DNA of 40,270 nucleotides from Actinomycetota bacterium (lineage in GTDB: Bacteria; Actinomycetota; Acidimicrobiia; Acidimicrobiales; Ilumatobacteraceae). The notes beneath the pieces were generated by a model. It did not search any database. It worked only from the letters and a program-made list of their open reading frames with translations, and had not been told where the DNA came from. How positions within the stretch are numbered: the stretch's first letter is position 1; every line of letters starts with the position of its first letter. The translations under genes were made by a program, and so were the position numbers. Positions 22,242 to 31,020 of the stretch are shown here, in pieces. The stretch spans positions 1 to 40,270 of the forward strand of contig JAQCDG010000004.1 in the NCBI GenBank assembly GCA_027731085.1, written 5' to 3'.

Positions 22242-23023
22242 CAGACCCGCAAATCGCTGAGGGTCGTGGCGATGTTGTCAGCAGTCACGAGTGACTCGCC
22301 CACCAAAATGGCGTGATATCCGGCGTCGCGCAATTGCTGTGCATCTTTTCGGGTCTTCACACCAGACTCGGCAATTCGCAACACGCTTGCTGGCATTTTC
22401 TTCGCCATTCGCACTGCGCGTTGTTGATCGACTTCAAAAGTCTTCAGGTCGCGTTGATTTACACCTACAATTGATGCGCCAATTTCTAACGCAAGCTCAA
22501 GTTCTGCTTCGTCGTGCACCTCGACCAAGACATCTAGGTTAAGTTCTTGGGCAAAACTATGAAAATGCTCGAGCTCGGCTTTGTCGAGAGCAGCAACAAT
22601 CAACAACACACAGTCGGCATTCATGATTTTTGCGTCACAAATGTCGTGCAAAGAAACGGTGAAGTCTTTGCGTAGCACCGGCAAATTCGTCGCGTTGCGG
22701 GCCGAATGTAAATCTTGGATTGAGCCGCCAAAAAACTCTGAGTCGGTCAACACCGATATGCAACTCGCGCCTGCTTGTTGGTATTGCCGTGCGATGAGCT
22801 CGGGCTGCAAATCATGGCTTAGTGCGCCACGCGATGGTGACCGACGCTTAATTTCGGCAATCACCGCCAAGTGCTGTTGAGAATCTTCGCTTAACTGCTT
22901 GGCGAAACCTCGTGACTCACCATTCTTTTTAGTCTTTTGAGCGACAACTATTAAATCTGTGAGTGATCTTGTGTCGCGCGACGCAACTTCGCGATGTTGA
23001 GCGAGAATCTTGTCGAGATACAA
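22241..23023 (-). CDS. trpC: Indole-3-glycerol phosphate synthase
   Basis: 260 aa; VIAEIKRRSPSRG, SVLTDSEFFGGS, LRKDFTV, IVGVNQRDLKTFEVD. Confidence 0.97.
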   Translation of the reverse strand: MYLDKILAQHREVASRDTRSLTDLIVVAQKTKKNGESRGFAKQLSEDSQQHLAVIAEIKRRSPSRGALSHDLQPELIARQYQQAGASCISVLTDSEFFGGSIQDLHSARNATNLPVLRKDFTVSLHDICDAKIMNADCVLLIVAALDKAELEHFHSFAQELNLDVLVEVHDEAELELALEIGASIVGVNQRDLKTFEVDQQRAVRMAKKMPASVLRIAESGVKTRKDAQQLRDAGYHAILVGESLVTADNIATTLSDLRV

Positions 23024-23026
23024 GAA

Positions 23027-23332
23027 TTAAAGTCCCTTGCCGCCAATCGGCGTCAAAAACGAAAATTCAGGCGCGCCATCGACAAATGGAGCAAGAGTCT
23101 TCGACCAAGACGCAAATGCTTCAGAACCCATGTGCAGATTCGCCGCATCTTGATCGGCATAAAGTTCATAGAACCAGACCGTGTTCGACTCAACGGCATC
23201 GTGATGAAACACATAGAACCGCGTGCCAGCCTCACTCTTGGCTGTTTCGATGCCGGGCTTGACAGCCTCGGTCATCGCCTCGCGTTGGCCCTCTTTAATT
23301 TTCAGTTTTACTACTACTGCTACTTGCGACAT
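23027..23332 (-). CDS. Antibiotic biosynthesis monooxygenase (ABM)-domain protein, putative quinol monooxygenase
   Basis: 101 aa; VVVKLKIKEGQREAMTEAVKP ... FYVFHHDAVESNTVWFYELYADQDAANLHMGSEAF ABM-type dimeric ferredoxin-like fold pattern; Shine-Dalgarno AAGGAG upstream. Confidence 0.8.
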   Translation of the reverse strand: MSQVAVVVKLKIKEGQREAMTEAVKPGIETAKSEAGTRFYVFHHDAVESNTVWFYELYADQDAANLHMGSEAFASWSKTLAPFVDGAPEFSFLTPIGGKGL

Positions 23333-23382
23333 TATTTCTCCTTTGATGTTAATTACGAGACTAATTCGTCACGGGTCGACTT

Positions 23383-24690
23383 TTAATAGCCGAGCCTTTG
23401 AGACAGTTCTGCCAACAGAACATCGATCTTTACTCGGCTCTGTGCTGTTGTATCGCGCTCACGAATAGTCACCGAGTCATCGTCAAGCGAATCAAAATCA
23501 ACCGTTACACAATATGGCGTGCCAATTTCGTCTTGGCGGCGATATCGGCGTCCAATCGCCTGTGTTTCATCGAAGTCACACATATATTTTGCGCCAAGCA
23601 TCTTGTGAATCTTTTTGGCCAAAGGCATCAGAGTGTCTTTTTTAGAAAGCGGCAATACGGCAATTTGAAACGGCGCCAAACGCGGATGAAGGCGCAACAC
23701 CGTGCGTGGCTCGTCATTAATGACATCTTCGTCGTAAGCCGCAAGTAAAAAAGCCGCCATCGTTCGATTTGCCCCGGCTGCTGGTTCGACAACATACGGC
23801 ACATATCTCTCGTTTGTCGCTTGATCAAAATATTCGAGTTTTTGTCGTGAGTGTTCGGCGTGCTGTTTTAAGTCATAGTCAGTGCGTTGCGCAATGCCTT
23901 CGAGTTCGCCCCAACCCCACGGAAACAGAAACTCAATATCGCTCGTGCCAGCCGAATAATGTGATAATTCATCTTTGGCGTGCTCACGAATACGCAACAT
24001 TTCTGCCGGAATGCCATAGTCGACGTACCACTGCAATCTTGACTTGCACCAATAGTCGTACCATTGTGCACTCTCGCTCGGCGGCACGAAAAACTCGAGT
24101 TCCATTTGCTCGAATTCTCGGGTACGAAAAATAAAATTTCCGGGGGTAATTTCGTTTCTAAAACTTTTTCCTACTTGGGCGATGCCGAAAGGCGGTTTCT
24201 TGCGACTCGTCTGCAGCACATTGGCAAAATTGACGAACATGCCCTGCGCAGTTTCTGGCCGGAGATAAACCGTTGCTCCTTCACCTTCGACTGGTCCAGC
24301 GTGAGTCTTAAACATCAAATTGAAGGCGCGCGCATCGGTGAACTCGCAACCTTTTTTTGATTGCGGACAATCGCGGTCTTCAATCTGATCTTGTCGAAAG
24401 CGACGCTTGCAAACAGTGCAATCAACTAGTGGATCGCTGAAATTGCTTAAATGGCCACTTGCTTCAAACACTTGTGGAGCGCCAAGAATTGCGGCATCAA
24501 TCAAAACGACATCGTCGCGCTGCTGCACTATCGTGCGAACCCACGCTTCTTTTACATTGCGCAACATCAACGAACCCAACGGACCGTAATCGTAAGATGA
24601 CCTGAATCCGCCATAAATCTCACCACTCGGATATACGAAACCGCGGCGCTTACAAAGGTTGACGACCTGATCTAAATCTTTCGCTGGCAC
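23383..24690 (-). CDS. glyS: Glycyl-tRNA synthetase (alpha2 type)
   Basis: 435 aa from GTG; CKRRGFVYPSGEIYGGFRSSYDYGPLG, TVYLRPETAQGMFVNF, GKSFRNEITPGNFIFRTREFEQMELEFF. Confidence 0.97.
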   Translation of the reverse strand: MPAKDLDQVVNLCKRRGFVYPSGEIYGGFRSSYDYGPLGSLMLRNVKEAWVRTIVQQRDDVVLIDAAILGAPQVFEASGHLSNFSDPLVDCTVCKRRFRQDQIEDRDCPQSKKGCEFTDARAFNLMFKTHAGPVEGEGATVYLRPETAQGMFVNFANVLQTSRKKPPFGIAQVGKSFRNEITPGNFIFRTREFEQMELEFFVPPSESAQWYDYWCKSRLQWYVDYGIPAEMLRIREHAKDELSHYSAGTSDIEFLFPWGWGELEGIAQRTDYDLKQHAEHSRQKLEYFDQATNERYVPYVVEPAAGANRTMAAFLLAAYDEDVINDEPRTVLRLHPRLAPFQIAVLPLSKKDTLMPLAKKIHKMLGAKYMCDFDETQAIGRRYRRQDEIGTPYCVTVDFDSLDDDSVTIRERDTTAQSRVKIDVLLAELSQRLGY

Positions 24691-24739
24691 CCATTCAGAC
24701 TATTACAAATCAGCCCGAATTCAGGGCCAGCTATTGCAA

Positions 24740-25465
24740 TTAGGACTCAGGTCGTTCGAAAACCGCGACCGATTTAAGGCGACGCTCGAGATGATGCTCC
24801 ATACATTTCGTCGCAAGGTCAGACACCTCGCGAGTTGCCGCACTCTCTGGCAAAGATAGAGCCAGATTCAATTGTCCACCGACAATATTTTGAATTATCT
24901 TGATCGCGTCGTTTGAGATAGTCGCGCCACTACGACAATTTTGACACTGCCCGCCACCACGAAACAGGTCAAAAGCAACAATTTGTTCACCTGGTGCACC
25001 ACAACCGACACAACTTTCAATGTGTGCACCAACACCTTCGACGACGAGCAGTTTAAAATAAAACGCGGCCAGAACTAATGCCGAGTCGTTTTCTGAAAGC
25101 CATTGCAACGCCCCAACCAACATTTTGTAAAGGTGCGGTGTCGGCTCGCCCTCCATACCGAGTTGGTCAACCGCCTCAAGCATCGCCAGACCGCGTGTCA
25201 GACGATCTAAATCGCTGTAAAGACCTCTTGCGCTGGTAACCAATTCAACCTGATTCACCGTGTCTAAGTCTTTTCCCTTGTTTAGCAATACATCAATATG
25301 GCTGAGAGGCTCTAGCCGAGCACCAAACCGCGACGACATTTTTCGCACACCATTTGCGACCGCGCGAACCTTTCCGTGTTGTTCGCTCATCATCACGATT
25401 ATTCGATCAGCCTCGCGCAAATCATATGTTCGCAAGACAATCGCCTTGTCGCGATACAAACTCAC
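24740..25465 (-). CDS. recO: DNA repair protein RecO
   Basis: 241 aa; MSLYRDKAIVLRTYDLREADRIIVMMSEQHGKVRAVANGVRK; CxxC pair CVGCG...CQNC. Confidence 0.94.
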   Translation of the reverse strand: MSLYRDKAIVLRTYDLREADRIIVMMSEQHGKVRAVANGVRKMSSRFGARLEPLSHIDVLLNKGKDLDTVNQVELVTSARGLYSDLDRLTRGLAMLEAVDQLGMEGEPTPHLYKMLVGALQWLSENDSALVLAAFYFKLLVVEGVGAHIESCVGCGAPGEQIVAFDLFRGGGQCQNCRSGATISNDAIKIIQNIVGGQLNLALSLPESAATREVSDLATKCMEHHLERRLKSVAVFERPES

Positions 25466-26055
25466 GAGTCAACACCACCAAAACGACGATCGCGACGCTG
25501 AAAGTCTCCGATTGCCATTTGAATGTGTTCAACATCGCACTGCAGCCACGGAACATTCAAGAATACGAGTTCACTATAGGCAAGTTCCCACATCAACGAT
25601 TCAGGCACCTGAGTTGGCACGCCCAACACCAAAACTAAATCAGGCTCGCCAGATGCGGGTGTGAGAAGAGTTGCCGCAAGTTTTTCTTCATCAATTGCTT
25701 GGCTGCTACTCAGCTGAGCGACAGCATTGACAAATCTCTCTTGACCGTCTGCGCAAGTGTCGACCACCACAATCAGTCCATGTTCGGCGATCACAGAAAC
25801 TCTGTCACCAGAACGCTGACCCCCGAAAACCGAGACAATCGAGTTACAGATCGCTGTGCGTTCGATTGCGCTTGCATTTCCTGAATATGGATAAATAGAA
25901 AGCCACCTAACACCAACTCCGCCGACCGAACGCACCAACGCATCGATCTGAACTTTCCATTGCTCAGGTGTTGTTTTCAGCCATTCGAAGATGGTTCCGG
26001 CACACACCAAGACATGGGCCAATTCACCATTCAGATCGTGCGTCGCTTTAGCCAT
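25462..26055 (-). CDS. Divergent undecaprenyl diphosphate synthase-like protein lacking catalytic motifs (putative non-catalytic cis-prenyltransferase subunit)
   Basis: 197 aa; C-terminal PDLVLVLGVPTQVPESLMWELAYSELVFLNVPWLQCDVEHIQMAIGDFQRRDRRFGG aligns by eye with the UppS C-terminus; motif I equivalent is HVLVCAGTIFEW (catalytic Asp absent). ATGA overlap with recO. Confidence 0.75.
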   Translation of the reverse strand: MAKATHDLNGELAHVLVCAGTIFEWLKTTPEQWKVQIDALVRSVGGVGVRWLSIYPYSGNASAIERTAICNSIVSVFGGQRSGDRVSVIAEHGLIVVVDTCADGQERFVNAVAQLSSSQAIDEEKLAATLLTPASGEPDLVLVLGVPTQVPESLMWELAYSELVFLNVPWLQCDVEHIQMAIGDFQRRDRRFGGVDS

Positions 26056-26117
26056 CGTGACATTCTCTCACTTCTAAACGACTTAACTCGCCAATCAGAG
26101 TTGTTAGCGTTGAACAA

Positions 26118-26786
26118 ATGAATTCGAAACCACTTCACGTTGCCTGCATCATGGACGGCAATGGAAGATGGGCTCGCAAGCGAGGGTTGCCCCGCACAGC
26201 GGGCCACACCGCGGGCGAAGAGTCACTCGCCGATGTAGTTCGCGTTGCTTCAAAACGCGAAGTTGCATACTTGACGGTGTTTGGCTTTTCTACTGAAAAC
26301 TGGGTGCGCCCGCGGGCAGAAGTTCGTCATATTCTCGGCCTACACAAGAAACTTTTCGGACGAATTTCTGAATTGAACGAAAACAATGTTCGCGTCAATT
26401 GGATCGGCCGACCTTTCGACGAGCCGGGTTCGCGCACACCGCTTTATGTGCAACGAGCAATTCGAAAAGCCATCGAAGATACTCGAAACAACACTGGCAT
26501 GGTTCTAACCGTTGCATTTGACTATGGCTCGCGAAGTGAACTGACTCGTGCCGCCAAACACCTTGTTGCATCAAGTGACGATCTCACACCAGCGAACTTG
26601 CAGCGACATCTTTACGACGCGTCGTTGCCACCCGTTGATGTTCTCGTTCGAACCTCGGGCGAATCTCGAATTTCAAATTTCTTGCTCTGGCAAATAAAAG
26701 CCGCAAAAATTTATTTCACCGAGCGGCCATGGCCAGATTTTGACTCTGTTGATCTTGATGCCGCTATCGCGTTGGCAAAGAATTAG
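26118..26786 (+). CDS. uppS: Isoprenyl transferase / undecaprenyl diphosphate synthase family (catalytic motifs intact, C-terminal RxG absent)
   Basis: 222 aa; HVACIMDGNGRWARKRGLPRTAGH, VAYLTVFGFSTENW, FDYGSRSEL, DVLVRTSGESRISNFLLWQ; ends ...DLDAAIALAKN without the usual RRFGG. Confidence 0.95.
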   Translation: MNSKPLHVACIMDGNGRWARKRGLPRTAGHTAGEESLADVVRVASKREVAYLTVFGFSTENWVRPRAEVRHILGLHKKLFGRISELNENNVRVNWIGRPFDEPGSRTPLYVQRAIRKAIEDTRNNTGMVLTVAFDYGSRSELTRAAKHLVASSDDLTPANLQRHLYDASLPPVDVLVRTSGESRISNFLLWQIKAAKIYFTERPWPDFDSVDLDAAIALAKN

Positions 26787-26819
26787 TCGATCAAACACGA
26801 CGATCCGCGAGACTTCATA

Positions 26820-28727
26820 GTGCCACCGAACATCGCCGACCAAGAAATTCTCGATGCTTTGCGGCGTGTCACCAATGAATTGGCTAATGCTGAAGAACGA
26901 CAAGGTCAAGACGAGATGGCTATTTTGGTCGGTCGTGCTCTGCGCAAAAACCGACATCTGATCGTGCAAGCAGGTACGGGCACGGGCAAAACGCTCGGGT
27001 ATCTGGTGCCTGCAATTGTGTCGGGTCGACGCATCGTCGTTTCAACGGTGACGAAGGCTTTGCAAGATCAACTTTCACAAAGCGATCTTCCATTGTTGGC
27101 TAAAGCCTTGAATCCGACCCTTGATCACGAATTGACGTGGACGGTTCTCAAGGGTCGCAGCAACTATTTATGTCGGCAGCGAATCGCCGAACTCGCCGAT
27201 CGCACTCAATCGCGACTCGAACTCGACGACCTCTCGGTGCGTACGAAATCAGACGTCAAGAAGCTCTGCGAATGGGCAGAGTCGACACAGACGGGAGACG
27301 AGGGCGAACTTGATTGGCAACCGCAACGCAATGCTTGGTCGATGGTCAGCGTCACCAGCGAAGAGTGTCCTGGGGCATCTCGATGTCCGCATGGTGAAAG
27401 TTGTTTTTCAGAACGCGCACGAAACGAAAGCCAAACGGCTGACATCGTGATCGTCAACGGCTGGTTATATGCATTAGACATCGTCACCGAGGGCACGATT
27501 ATCGGCGAGCACGATGTAGTTATTTTTGATGAGGCACATGAGCTTGAAGATGTCGTTACCGATTCTGCGGGGCTAGCCCTTTCGCCAAGTCGTATCACGA
27601 CTATTGGTTCGGCGATGAGGTCAATTATCCGCGACGACGCAATGTCGGGTGGTTTTGCCAAAAGTGCAGCACGACTGCGCGATGCGATCGTGCCGTTCAT
27701 CAACAAGCGAGTGTCATTGCCTCTTGACAACGAGTCTCGCGAGACTCTCGTCGAAGTTCGGGGTCGCGCAAATGAGGCTCTCGACTCGTTGCGTACCATC
27801 GCCACAAAGGATGAGTCGGCCAAACAACGCAAACTGCGCGCACAATCTCTTTGCACTCGTTTCATCGAAGACCTCGATTTGGCTCTGACAGATCGCAGTG
27901 GATACGTCGCCTATGTCGCTGGCACGCCTGACCGATGCTCACTTGAAATGCGCCCATTAAATGTGGGTGCAGCGCTGCATGAATCTGTTTGGTCTCAGCG
28001 CACTGCAATTTTGACCAGCGCGACAATACCCACAAATCTGCCTGAGCGACTTGGTCTTGTGCCCGAGAGTTTTGACGCATGCCATGTGGCAAGTCCGTTT
28101 GACTACGAAAATAACTCGCTGCTGTATTGTGCTTCGCACTTGCCTGATCCGGCGCAGGGTGCGCGCGACAAGGCGGTGCATCGCGAAATCGAAGAGTTGA
28201 TCAATGCGGCAGGTGGTCGAACTCTCGCTCTATTTACGAGTTACGCACGATTGAATAGCGCTTACAACGACCTTGAAGACAAGCTTGAATTCAAAATTCT
28301 CAAACAAGACGATCTGCCAAAAATGGAGCTATTGCGCAAGTTCGCCGAAAGCGAAGCTACATGCTTGTTCGCCACACAAAGTTTCTTCCAGGGCGTCGAC
28401 GTGCCGGGTCAAACGCTAAGTCTCGTGATCATCGACCGCCTACCGTTTCCGGTGCCGACAGATCCGCTGATGAGCGCACGTCGCGATGCATTTGGTAAGT
28501 CGGCATTCACCGCAATCGATATTCCGATTGCCGCGACAAAGTTGGCACAAGCAGCAGGTCGACTAATTCGAACACAAACCGATCTCGGTGTGGTCGCCGT
28601 GCTCGACCCTCGACTCGTGACGAAGGGTTATGGCAAGTCAATAATCGAAATGTTGCCCCCAATGGAGTTCACCAACAAACTCGCAAGAGCCAAAGAATTT
28701 TTGGCTTACGCCGTCAAAAGTCGATAA
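26820..28727 (+). CDS. dinG: ATP-dependent helicase, DinG/XPD-like
   Basis: 635 aa from GTG; VQAGTGTGKTLGYLVPAI, Cys cluster (CRQR...CPGASRCPHGESC), VVIFDEAHELEDV, Q/R motifs QAAGRLIRTQTDLGVVAVLDPRL. Confidence 0.9.
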   Translation: MPPNIADQEILDALRRVTNELANAEERQGQDEMAILVGRALRKNRHLIVQAGTGTGKTLGYLVPAIVSGRRIVVSTVTKALQDQLSQSDLPLLAKALNPTLDHELTWTVLKGRSNYLCRQRIAELADRTQSRLELDDLSVRTKSDVKKLCEWAESTQTGDEGELDWQPQRNAWSMVSVTSEECPGASRCPHGESCFSERARNESQTADIVIVNGWLYALDIVTEGTIIGEHDVVIFDEAHELEDVVTDSAGLALSPSRITTIGSAMRSIIRDDAMSGGFAKSAARLRDAIVPFINKRVSLPLDNESRETLVEVRGRANEALDSLRTIATKDESAKQRKLRAQSLCTRFIEDLDLALTDRSGYVAYVAGTPDRCSLEMRPLNVGAALHESVWSQRTAILTSATIPTNLPERLGLVPESFDACHVASPFDYENNSLLYCASHLPDPAQGARDKAVHREIEELINAAGGRTLALFTSYARLNSAYNDLEDKLEFKILKQDDLPKMELLRKFAESEATCLFATQSFFQGVDVPGQTLSLVIIDRLPFPVPTDPLMSARRDAFGKSAFTAIDIPIAATKLAQAAGRLIRTQTDLGVVAVLDPRLVTKGYGKSIIEMLPPMEFTNKLARAKEFLAYAVKSR

Positions 28728-29395
28728 CCCATACCGCGCACTGTCACAACTATTTTTGGGTCGTCTGGTACGTCTTCGATCTTCAATCGCAGACGTCTAA
28801 TGTGGGCATCGACCAATCGACTATCTCCAAGATATTCATAACCCCAGACAAGTTCAAGCAATTGATCACGCGATAGCACCTTGTTCGCGTTCTCCATGAA
28901 AACATGTAGCAGGCGATACTCGGTTTTGGTCAACGGAAGTTCAACATTATTTTTCAGAACGATTCCTTGATCACTGCGCATCTCGACATCATGTACCGAG
29001 AAGCGATCAAGAGTTGCGAAATTCGCCGACAATAAAGTTGTTCTTCGCAAGGCCGCTCGGATTCGCGCGGCAAGTTCTTTGGCCACAACTGGTTTTGTCA
29101 CATAATCGTCGGCCCCTGCTTCAAGCCCAGCCACCAGGTCGTGAGTGTCGGTCTGGGCCGTCACCATGATTATCGGCACGAGACTCTTACTTCGTAGTTC
29201 GCGACAGACATCAAAACCTGACATGTCTGGCAATCGCAAGTCGAGCAACACCAGATCTACTGTCTCGACCGAAAAGGTTTTCAAACCAGAAGTTCCGTCC
29301 GCAGCCTCGAGAACTTTGTAACCTTCGTCCTCGAGAGCGAGTCGCAATGCCGCCCGAATGTCGCGGTCATCTTCGATAAATAGCAAAGTCTGCAT
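28706..29395 (-). CDS. OmpR/PhoB-family response regulator (MtrA-like)
   Basis: 229 aa; LLFIEDDRDIRAAL, DLVLLDLRLPDMSG, VTKPV; winged-helix EYRLLHVFMENANKVLSRDQLLELVWGYEYLGDSRLVDAHIRRLRLKIE. Confidence 0.94.
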   Translation of the reverse strand: MQTLLFIEDDRDIRAALRLALEDEGYKVLEAADGTSGLKTFSVETVDLVLLDLRLPDMSGFDVCRELRSKSLVPIIMVTAQTDTHDLVAGLEAGADDYVTKPVVAKELAARIRAALRRTTLLSANFATLDRFSVHDVEMRSDQGIVLKNNVELPLTKTEYRLLHVFMENANKVLSRDQLLELVWGYEYLGDSRLVDAHIRRLRLKIEDVPDDPKIVVTVRGMGYRLLTA

Positions 29396-29490
29396 AGTGC
29401 TCTATTCTGCCCCGAACTTCAATTTTGTTACCAGAAAGTCACAGTTTTATCGGGGTTCCGTCAAATGGGCCAAGCAGTATTTGGGTGTCA

Positions 29491-29530
29491 CACCGGCGGA
29501 AGTCTTGCTCCCCCTTGACTCCCGCCGGTG
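29491..29530. promoter_or_regulatory. Long inverted repeat / hairpin between divergent response regulator and histidine kinase genes
   Basis: CACCGGCGG-a-AGTC-TTGCTCCCCCTT-GACT-c-CCGCCGGTG: 13 paired positions plus one mismatch, 12-nt loop. Confidence 0.7.
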
Positions 29531-29562
29531 GGGGTTGGCAAAAATCCCGCAATGCTTGAAGC

Positions 29563-31020
29563 GTGCAAGCCCAATCTACGCCATCTGAGTCGGGTCAAAA
29601 TTCTCTATTAACTCGGCTGGTCAAATTAACAACAAATTTCCGTGGTCTGCGCGGACGCATCGTTTTATATTTCAGTCTCAGCGCTTTCGCTGCAGCAGTT
29701 TCTTTGAGCATCGTCACCTATGCATCGACACGTGCATACTTGCTCGACCAAAGATCTGAATTTGCAACTAGTCAAGCTATTAACAACGCACAGTTGCTGC
29801 GCACACTCGTTGCTGTGAATCCGCAAGATGCCGGCGACATCGTCACCAATATTCGCACCGAGAGTGGGGGCTACGCGGTGCTTCACCTGGCGAACGAAGA
29901 ATCGTTTTTTGCCCAAGAACCGTTGCGCTTTACTCAGTCGAACTTGCCCAACGAACTCTTGACCAAAACTCTTGGCGGCCAAAGCGCACGTCAGAGGTTT
30001 GACTTCAACGGTGAACCGTATGAAGCACTCGGAATTTCGATTGCGGCGATATCTGCTAATTACTTTGAAGCGTTTCCACTCACTGATGTTGAACGCACAT
30101 TGAACACAATCCGCACGACACTCATATTCGGCATCATTTTAATTACGATCGCCGGGGGCATTTTCGGTTTTTCAAGCAGCAGCAGTGTGCTGCGACCTCT
30201 TCGTCGAGTTGCATCAGTTGCGACAGATATCGCGTCAGGCGGGCTTGATGTGCGCTTGGAAGATGAGCGTGATCCAGAACTCTCGAGACTTGCAAGTTCA
30301 TTCAACAACATGGTCGATGCTGTTCAAACCCGAATTCAACGTGAAACACGATTTGCCAGCGATGTGAGTCATGAACTTCGCTCGCCAATCACCGCGCTTG
30401 CTGCAGCAGTCGGGGTGATGCAAAGTCGCCGCGATGACCTTAATGATCGCAACAAACAAGCATTCGACATCATCGCCAGTCAGGTTCATCGCTTTGATCG
30501 CACCGTTCTTGATTTGCTCGAACTATCACGTCTCGACGCAGGCGCGGGTAAAACTCAAGAAGAAATCGTGAATCTTGCCGATCTTGTAAAGCGTGTTGCG
30601 CAACGCCACGGTTTTAGTGAAGTCGCATTTACGACAACGCTCAATAACGATGACGAGACCATCCTCGACAAGCGACGAATCGAACGGATTGTTTTGAACC
30701 TGCTCGAAAACGCCCGCGACCATGCTGGTGGCGCGACTCTAGTTTCGGTGATCGGTGATGAGACTCAATTACAGATCGCAGTTGATGACGCTGGTGCAGG
30801 TGTCGCTCAAAGCGAACGCGAAAGAATTTTCGAACGCTTTGCTCGAGGCACGGCTTCTCGCAACAGCACTGGTAGTGGGCTCGGGCTCGCAATCGTGCAA
30901 GAGCACGCGCGAGCTCTAGGCGGACATGCGTGGGTCGAGACAAATAGCAACGGTGGCGCGAGGTTCATCGTCTCAATCTCACGAAATAATCCAACTGATT
31001 CGGCCAAGTCGACGCTATGA
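29563..31020 (+). CDS. Sensor histidine kinase with HAMP domain (MtrB-like)
   Basis: 485 aa from GTG; N-terminal TM segment, HAMP (LRPLRRVASVATDIASGGLDVRL), H-box FASDVSHELRSPITAL, N box NLLENARDHA, G box GSGLGLAIVQEHARALGG. Confidence 0.93.
   Translation: MQAQSTPSESGQNSLLTRLVKLTTNFRGLRGRIVLYFSLSAFAAAVSLSIVTYASTRAYLLDQRSEFATSQAINNAQLLRTLVAVNPQDAGDIVTNIRTESGGYAVLHLANEESFFAQEPLRFTQSNLPNELLTKTLGGQSARQRFDFNGEPYEALGISIAAISANYFEAFPLTDVERTLNTIRTTLIFGIILITIAGGIFGFSSSSSVLRPLRRVASVATDIASGGLDVRLEDERDPELSRLASSFNNMVDAVQTRIQRETRFASDVSHELRSPITALAAAVGVMQSRRDDLNDRNKQAFDIIASQVHRFDRTVLDLLELSRLDAGAGKTQEEIVNLADLVKRVAQRHGFSEVAFTTTLNNDDETILDKRRIERIVLNLLENARDHAGGATLVSVIGDETQLQIAVDDAGAGVAQSERERIFERFARGTASRNSTGSGLGLAIVQEHARALGGHAWVETNSNGGARFIVSISRNNPTDSAKSTL

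Noticed and set aside
24690-24740. T-box or attenuator upstream of glyS
   Set aside because: The gap to recO is about 50 bp and shows no T-box specifier or antiterminator sequence by eye.
26760-26830. Possible frameshift that would restore an RRFGG tail to the catalytic UppS
   Set aside because: Read all three forward frames after ALAKN; none encodes an RxG tail (closest is TRRSARLHS), so truncation looks genuine, barring a sequencing error.
27206-27865. 219-aa minus-strand ORF within dinG
   Set aside because: Fully antisense to a confidently identified helicase; Ser/Arg-rich composition typical of shadow ORFs, no family motif.
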